Shown piece after piece: positions 58,816 to 64,000 of a DNA stretch of 64,000 bases. Under the pieces are notes generated by a model that saw nothing but the letters and a program-made list of their open reading frames with translations, had not been told where the DNA came from and made no database searches. The DNA is from Siphonodentalium dalli (lineage: Eukaryota > Mollusca > Scaphopoda > Gadilida > Siphonodentaliidae), in the NCBI GenBank assembly GCA_032622095.1, contig CP136063.1, forward strand, positions 7,917,814 through 7,981,813, read 5' to 3'. The translations under genes and the position numbers were made by a program. Numbering within the stretch: position 1 is the stretch's first letter; every line of letters begins with the position of its first letter.

Positions 58816-60792
58816 GTGTCAATGACACTGTAGAGTGTCAATGACACTGTAGCTCAACTTACTAGTAGGTAGGAATCATTTAATGGTTGACAGTAAATGG
58901 AGGGATGTGGTCTGTAGGGTGTGCCAACGGATTTAGTGATGCAAAGAATAAATTCTAAAAGTCATCTACCCCGCTGGACAAAACAAGTGTCCATTGGCAC
59001 CGCGGTGTATTTGCCATTCGGCCGCGGTGTCAGAGTTTGTAACTGCAGTTGAGCACCGCGGCCGAACGGCAAGTACACCGTGGCCCAACAGCAAGTACAC
59101 TGCGGCCGAAAGGCAACTACACCGCAGCCGAACGGCATGTACACCATGGTTTTAGATTTCTGGTTTGTATCGTCTTTTTTCAGTTTAATGAACGTACACC
59201 GCGGCAATTACACTATGGCCGAACGGCAAGTACACCGCGGCCCAACTGTAGTTAGCCGGTGGAGCCGCGGTGTAGTTGCATTTCAGCCACGGTGGCAACG
59301 CTAACTGCACCGCGGTTAGGTGGACACTTGTTTTGTCAAGCAGGGTACATGTCAATGTCAACATCCATGACAAATTTCATACAGATCAAAGAAACAGATT
59401 GGTCTACATGTATAACCCATGCTAATGGATTTTGTAGAAATATTTAGTCATACAAAGAGTAAAATCCAAAATGGCCATTGGTGGCCATATATTTTTGCCG
59501 AATGACCCTAAAATGACTTGTTCCCATCAAGAGGTCACCCCGATGATCCATATGAAGTTTGGTGATGACGGTGATGATCAGATTAGGGATGTGGTATGTA
59601 GGGTGTGTCAAAGTATTTAGTGATGCAAAGAGTAAAATCCAATATGGCTGCCGGCAGCCATGTTTTTGCCGAATGATCCTAAAATGACTTGTTCCCATCT
59701 ACATGTAAATGTCAACATTCAGAAAATTTTTATGATGATCAGACAAACAGTACAGCCTGTAGCCCGCGCCAATGGATTCAAATTGGAAATCCAAGATGGC
59801 CACCAGCAGCCATGTTTTTTGGCCGAATGACCCCAAAATGACTCGTTCCCATCTACATGTCAATGTCAACATTCATGACAAATTTCATAAAGATCCGACC
59901 AAAGATACGACCTGTAGCCCGCAGGAAAGTATTTAGTGATGCAAAGAGTAAAATCCAAGATGGCTGACGGCGGCCATGTTTTTTCGCCAAATGACCCCAA
60001 AATGACTCGTTCACATCTAGAGGTCGACCCGATGATCCATATGAAGTTTGGTGATGATCGGATCAGAGATGTGGTCTGTAGGACGTGTCAAAGGATTTAG
60101 TGATGCAAAGAGTAAAATCCAAGATGGCCACCAGCGCCATGTTTTTTGGCCGAATGATCCTAAAATGACTCGTTCCCATCTACATGTCAACATTCATGAC
60201 AAATTTCATAAAGACCAGACCAAAGATACGACCTGTAGCCCGCGCCAAAGTATTTAGTGATGCAAAGAGTAAAATCCAAGATGGCTGACGGCGGCCATGT
60301 TTTTTTTCCAAATGACTCGTTCCCATCTAGAGGTCGCCCCATATGATCCATATGAAGTTTGGTGATGATCGGATCAGAGATGTGGTCTGTAGAATGTGTC
60401 AAAGGATTTAGTGATAAAAAGAGTAAAATCCAAGATGGCCGAATGATCCTAAAATGACTCGTTCCCATCTACATGTAAATGTCAACATTCATGACAAATT
60501 GTATGATGATCACACAAACAGTACGGCCTGTAGCCCGCGCCAATGGATTTAATTTTTAAATCCAAGATGGCCACCAGCGGCCATGTTTTTTGGCCGAATG
60601 ACCCCAAAACGACTCGTTCCCATCTAGATGTCAATGCCAACATTCATGACAAATTTCATAAAGATCAGACCATAGATACGACATGAAGCCCGCACCAAAG
60701 GAAATTGTTGACGGATGCACACACGCACGCACACACGGACGACGGATGCCAACCCTTGGCAATAGCTCAAATTTACAAAGTAAGTTGAGCTA
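58816..60792 (+). mobile_element. Helentron/pearl-like element, second locus (copy C)
   Basis: Counterpart of 39315-41292, with the doubled left end, nested MITE, ~160-bp units and terminal hairpin at 60763-60792. Confidence 0.72.
58969..59345. mobile_element. TA-flanked GACAAAACAAG MITE (copy C of nested MITE)
   Basis: Counterpart of 39468-39844 with TA at 58967-58968 and 59346-59347. Sequence is almost unchanged, so its insertion predates the B/C duplication. Confidence 0.9.
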
Positions 60793-61082
60793 ATAAAGGA
60801 AATATTTTTGGACAATAAATCGTCTAGATTTTTACAGACATGCGCAGTATGCGAGATAGAGAAGGGTGGTATGACATCGGATCAAACTGGAGCTGATCCG
60901 ATGGTCGGGAAATGATCGCTTTACATATACATATAGTGGTATTGGGGAAAGAAAAACGATAGCCTAATAAAAGTATCTATAGATAATACTAACAGATGCT
61001 TAGATTAGAAGAATGGAGTTCACAAATATGCGCACATACAGCTATGCTCTCAGTAAGTGACCTGTTTAACGAGGTTATGGGC

Positions 61083-61262
61083 CGGTCATGACCGCGGTCG
61101 TACCGCAACTACACCGCGGTCATGCGGTAGTACACCGCGGCCATGCGGTAGTACACCGCGGTCAAGTGGTAATACACCGCGGTCATGCGGTAGTACACCG
61201 CGGTCATACGGTAGTACACCGCGGTAATCTAGTCCGTTACCGGCGTACACCGCGGTAGTATT
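61083..61262 (+). repeat. 21-bp tandem repeat TACACCGCGGTCATGCGGTAG
   Basis: Six contiguous 21-bp units (61110-61235) with few changes, flanked by degenerate units. The unit combines TACACCGCGG, the core of the GACAAAACAAG MITEs, with GGTCATG.CGGTA, as in the ACCGCGGT elements. No TIR pair was found around it. Confidence 0.85.
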
Positions 61263-63058
61263 TTCCGCGACTGCCTTACACCGCGATCATCCCCGTGTCA
61301 ATCGCGATCGAATAATCTGCCGATACGAATATTTTTTTATGTTTTTTGGAAAACTCAAGGCTGTGTAACATTTTCGATCTGTCTTGTTCAATTTATTTAT
61401 TTTGGAGTACTAAGGTCTTCAAAGGTTGACGTCCCACGTAATGCCTTGAAGTCGCCGCTTTCGGTGGGCGCTTGGATTTGGGTGATAATATGCTCGGATA
61501 TATATTCAGACATACTTCCAAGTCTTTTCGTACATAATTAAATCAGTTAGAATATTTGGATAGCGATTTTTTCGACGAATGTATACAGAATAAACGCGGA
61601 CACAGGTAAGCCAATTAGACAGAGAATCTTCAAGTTCAATTCCAAATATGCCGGCACAACTACAGTTTAATCAGCATTATATACTCTGGCGGGACTCAGA
61701 TTATCAGATTTTTGTGTCGGTGAAATGTGGCGATCGCATAATTATCTTGCTCGAACCAAACATACTTATATAGAAGGATATTTCCCCATTCCAATTGCAT
61801 ACATGTGTTTCATCCGAATCGTGATTAGATAAGAATATGTAAGAATATGTTGTACTGCCCACTACAGCAAATGCATGCGATCACCAAGCGTTGCCGGAAA
61901 AGATCAAACAATGCCGCCCGACAATAATCACGGACGAGCACGTGCTCAGTGACGTAGCAAAATCGAGGACCGATTTTACAACATTGTCTCTCTCACCGAT
62001 TGGTGTTTTGAATGGATATTTTCTCGCGCCTGATAATTAACCAAACACTGCTGCATTGCATTTCGCTGCACCTTTCCCTGCATATCGGTGTGTATACATG
62101 TATATTGTAGAATATTACATTACGAGCGCATTGTAGTCTAATTATGATTTGTATTGCGTGGTTATGTCGCATATTTAAGATTAATATGCAAATGATCCGG
62201 CAACGGAAATATTTTTATCAATTCACCTTGTGCCTTACCCAACTGGAACAAACGTCGCACTACTGACGACTCGAATTCAATTAAAATTAAATTCATAATT
62301 CGTCTGTTGAAACAAACGTCGCATTAAATTCAAGACGAATCTAAATAATTTCTTAAAATGGCATAAAGCGTTCATGAGGGTTTTGGTCAAAACGGCTAAA
62401 ATACTAAGTTTTATATCAATTCTAAAACGTAAAATTTAGTGAGAAAATGTGGCTTTTGACTTCCAAGCGACAAAATTAATGTTACTATTCTGATGAGTGG
62501 AAATTAATGGTTTTCTATCGCTATTTCGTAGGTATTGACATTATTTGAAATATCAAATACGCTCTATATGGGCCTAATTACTCTACCCTATATGGGACTA
62601 TTTAAATATGAAATAAGCCCGCAGTGTGCTTATGTTCATGACAACATGCTGGAAAATCACACGATAAGCCAACTAACAACTTACCAGATGTACCTCCTTT
62701 ATTTGCATTTTCACTGCATGTGGCCTGCACCATCCAACGGAATACAGGTATAAGTCGACAAAGGGCCTATTTGAGAACCAAATAAGTGAAATATGAACCT
62801 ATGTGAATATTGAGGTCCAATATGAACCCATTATTTGCACATGAATATGTTGAAAATTACAAACAATGTCATGTATGCCTGTCCAGCTGTTTGAAACATT
62901 GGGCGTAAGTTGTTCATTGGGTAATAAAAAATACTAAAACAAGAGGCCAGAAATGAGCTATTTTTATAAATCCTTACACCAACCTTTTCATTAGTGCAAA
63001 AGTTACAATTCACACTTTATATAGTGATTGTGTGAAAAATATTTACTTATCACATTGT
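61263..63058. other. Longest low-copy stretch in the window, no gene identified
   Basis: No repeat or TIR family from the rest of the window occurs here. AACAAACGTCGCA appears twice (62249-62261 and 62311-62323). Frames do not exceed 73 codons (62535-62753) and look random. It could be intron or intergenic DNA of a neighbouring gene. Confidence 0.4.
61936..62003 (+). promoter_or_regulatory. Cluster of E-box, CRE-like and inverted CCAAT motifs
   Basis: AGCACGTGCT (palindromic E-box), GTGACGTAGC (CRE-like) and CCGATTGGTG (inverted CCAAT) fall within about 70 bp in low-copy DNA. This grouping is promoter-like, but no gene start was recognised nearby. Confidence 0.25.
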
Positions 63059-63891
63059 CAGGGTTCATACACCTAGCTGAGAGTTAAATTCCATAACTTT
63101 TCCATACTTTTACAAGACTTTCGGACAAATTTTTAAAGACTTTTCAGTTAAAAAATTCCATAACTTTTCCATACCTCATACCTAGCTAAACAACGAGGAA
63201 GACCAATATATAAATTTCCAGGTTGTTTAAACAGAGCACACATATATGTTAGTTAAAATGAGCCCTTTATCTGCAAAGATGCATTTAACTAATTAAGCTG
63301 ATATGAACAATAAATCATAAATGGTTGGCATCTGCAACAATTATCGGCCTTGACACCCAGAGTCTATAATTTCTAAAATCATTGGGGGAAAAAAATTACG
63401 ATTTTCCGGTTATGGATCACGATTTATTTCGAACAAGGCAATACAACGATTAAAACTATATTTGCACACTATAAAATGGTGCTCTCGAATAATTTTGAGT
63501 AACATGAGTAACATCGGTGAATTTAGTGAGAGTACGCATTGACATATTTGTTTTAGGTTCGTTCGATTTGCGTTATGTTATTGCGTATATAAATGAGTTC
63601 CGGTAAGGGAGACAATTTGTGTTTCGGCATACCGTAAAACGTGTAGTTCCAACTGTAACTACGGAGATGGTATCGTAAGAACGGAAAGTAACAGCATTTA
63701 TTTACCGAAGAACCCGGCCTTGTGATATTCCATGACTTTTCAAGACCTTGAATCTCAGGGTAGCTTATTTTCAAGACTTTTTCCATAGTAGGGTGAAAAA
63801 GGTCCCATTTTCCAGACTTTTCAAGGGTATTGAATCGAAATTTTCGGATTCCATAACTTTTCCAGGATTCCAGACCCGCGTACGAACCCTG
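63059..63891. mobile_element. hAT-type element with CAGGGTTCRTAC ends
   Basis: The left end CAGGGTTCATAC and the right end, in reverse complement CAGGGTTCGTACGCGGG, are inverted repeats. Both subterminal regions carry the repeated phrase ATTCCATAACTTTTCCA, in the same or inverted sense. CAGGGTTCGTAC ends with CCATGACTTTTC subterminal repeats are a widespread hAT signature. The 8-bp flanks CACATTGT and ATTGTGTC do not match, so the target duplication is not confirmed. The 82-codon frame at 63748 is a translation of the end. A TATATAAATGAG motif is at 63586-63597. Confidence 0.65.
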
Positions 63892-64000
63892 ATTGTGTCA
63901 ACAGGATTGGTGGAGGATTTTAATATTTTTAAGCAAATAAACCAAATAACCCTCATTTGCAGGTTAGGGGTGTGTTATCATAAACTATGCCAATAACTAT

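Larger units (their letters stand above)
49758..61040 (+). repeat. Segmental duplication, copy C
   Basis: It matches B from 26381 at an offset of about 23.38 kb, shifting to 23.40 kb after a 25-bp duplication at about 56250. It then matches 36574-37139 and 38382-41540 (offset about 19.50 kb) after two deletions. The right border is CGCACATACA, after which B and C differ completely. All ORFs correspond one to one with B and are repeat shadows. No gene. Confidence 0.92.

Noticed and set aside
63748-63996. 82-codon frame with SRLFKGIESKF-type sequence
   Set aside because: It spans the terminal and subterminal repeats of the CAGGGTTCGTAC hAT-type element, and a minus frame covers the same bases.

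Overview
The window is eukaryotic nuclear DNA, most likely from a marine invertebrate and probably a lophotrochozoan such as a bivalve mollusc. No reading frame exceeds 143 codons, and nearly all frames are translations of repeats. The repeat vocabulary also fits: ~160-174 bp tandem repeats inside dispersed elements, 'GGGGCATAACTC' and 'CCAAGATGGC' repeat families, abundant TACATGTA, and many small TIR elements. The species assignment is inference from repeat style; no single-copy marker gene is present.

I find no intact multi-exon gene. The only protein-like segments are one splice-bounded exon of unknown function on the minus strand (47807-47965) with a degenerate inverted copy next to it, a 36-codon BED-finger-like fragment inside a hAT-type element (46780-46890), and weak candidates at 22140 and 41669.

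Layout. 1-5228: a diverged tandem duplication, a TTAA-flanked MITE, a ~52-bp tandem array and a ~730 bp satellite of 24/25-bp units. 5229-10240: copy A of a segmental duplication. 10354-19192: element fragments, then three tandem ~1.94 kb units, two of them carrying different ~1 kb insertions whose empty sites are visible in the neighbouring units. 19193-26380: a diverged GGCCGCCAT repeat block, a long-TIR TTAA element, and clusters of TA-flanked and TWA-flanked TIR elements. 26381-41540: copy B of the segmental duplication. 41541-49757: element cluster, including a self-nested insertion, a second copy of the TTAA MITE, a hAT-type element with a perfect 8-bp target duplication, and the exon. 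49758-61040: copy C, almost identical to B but with two deletions, one sealed with filler and a fold-back. 61041-64000: a 21-bp satellite, low-copy sequence and a hAT-type TIR element.

Nothing here works as a gene pathway. What the window offers is a readable history of transposition and rearrangement. Duplicate copies supply empty sites, so target duplications (TA, TTAA, TAA/TTA, 8 bp) and element ends can be read directly for about ten element families. Three families have one architecture: a short left end, a central array of ~160-174 bp repeats and a terminal hairpin. That matches non-autonomous Helitron/Helentron-type elements with internal satellites, as described in bivalves.
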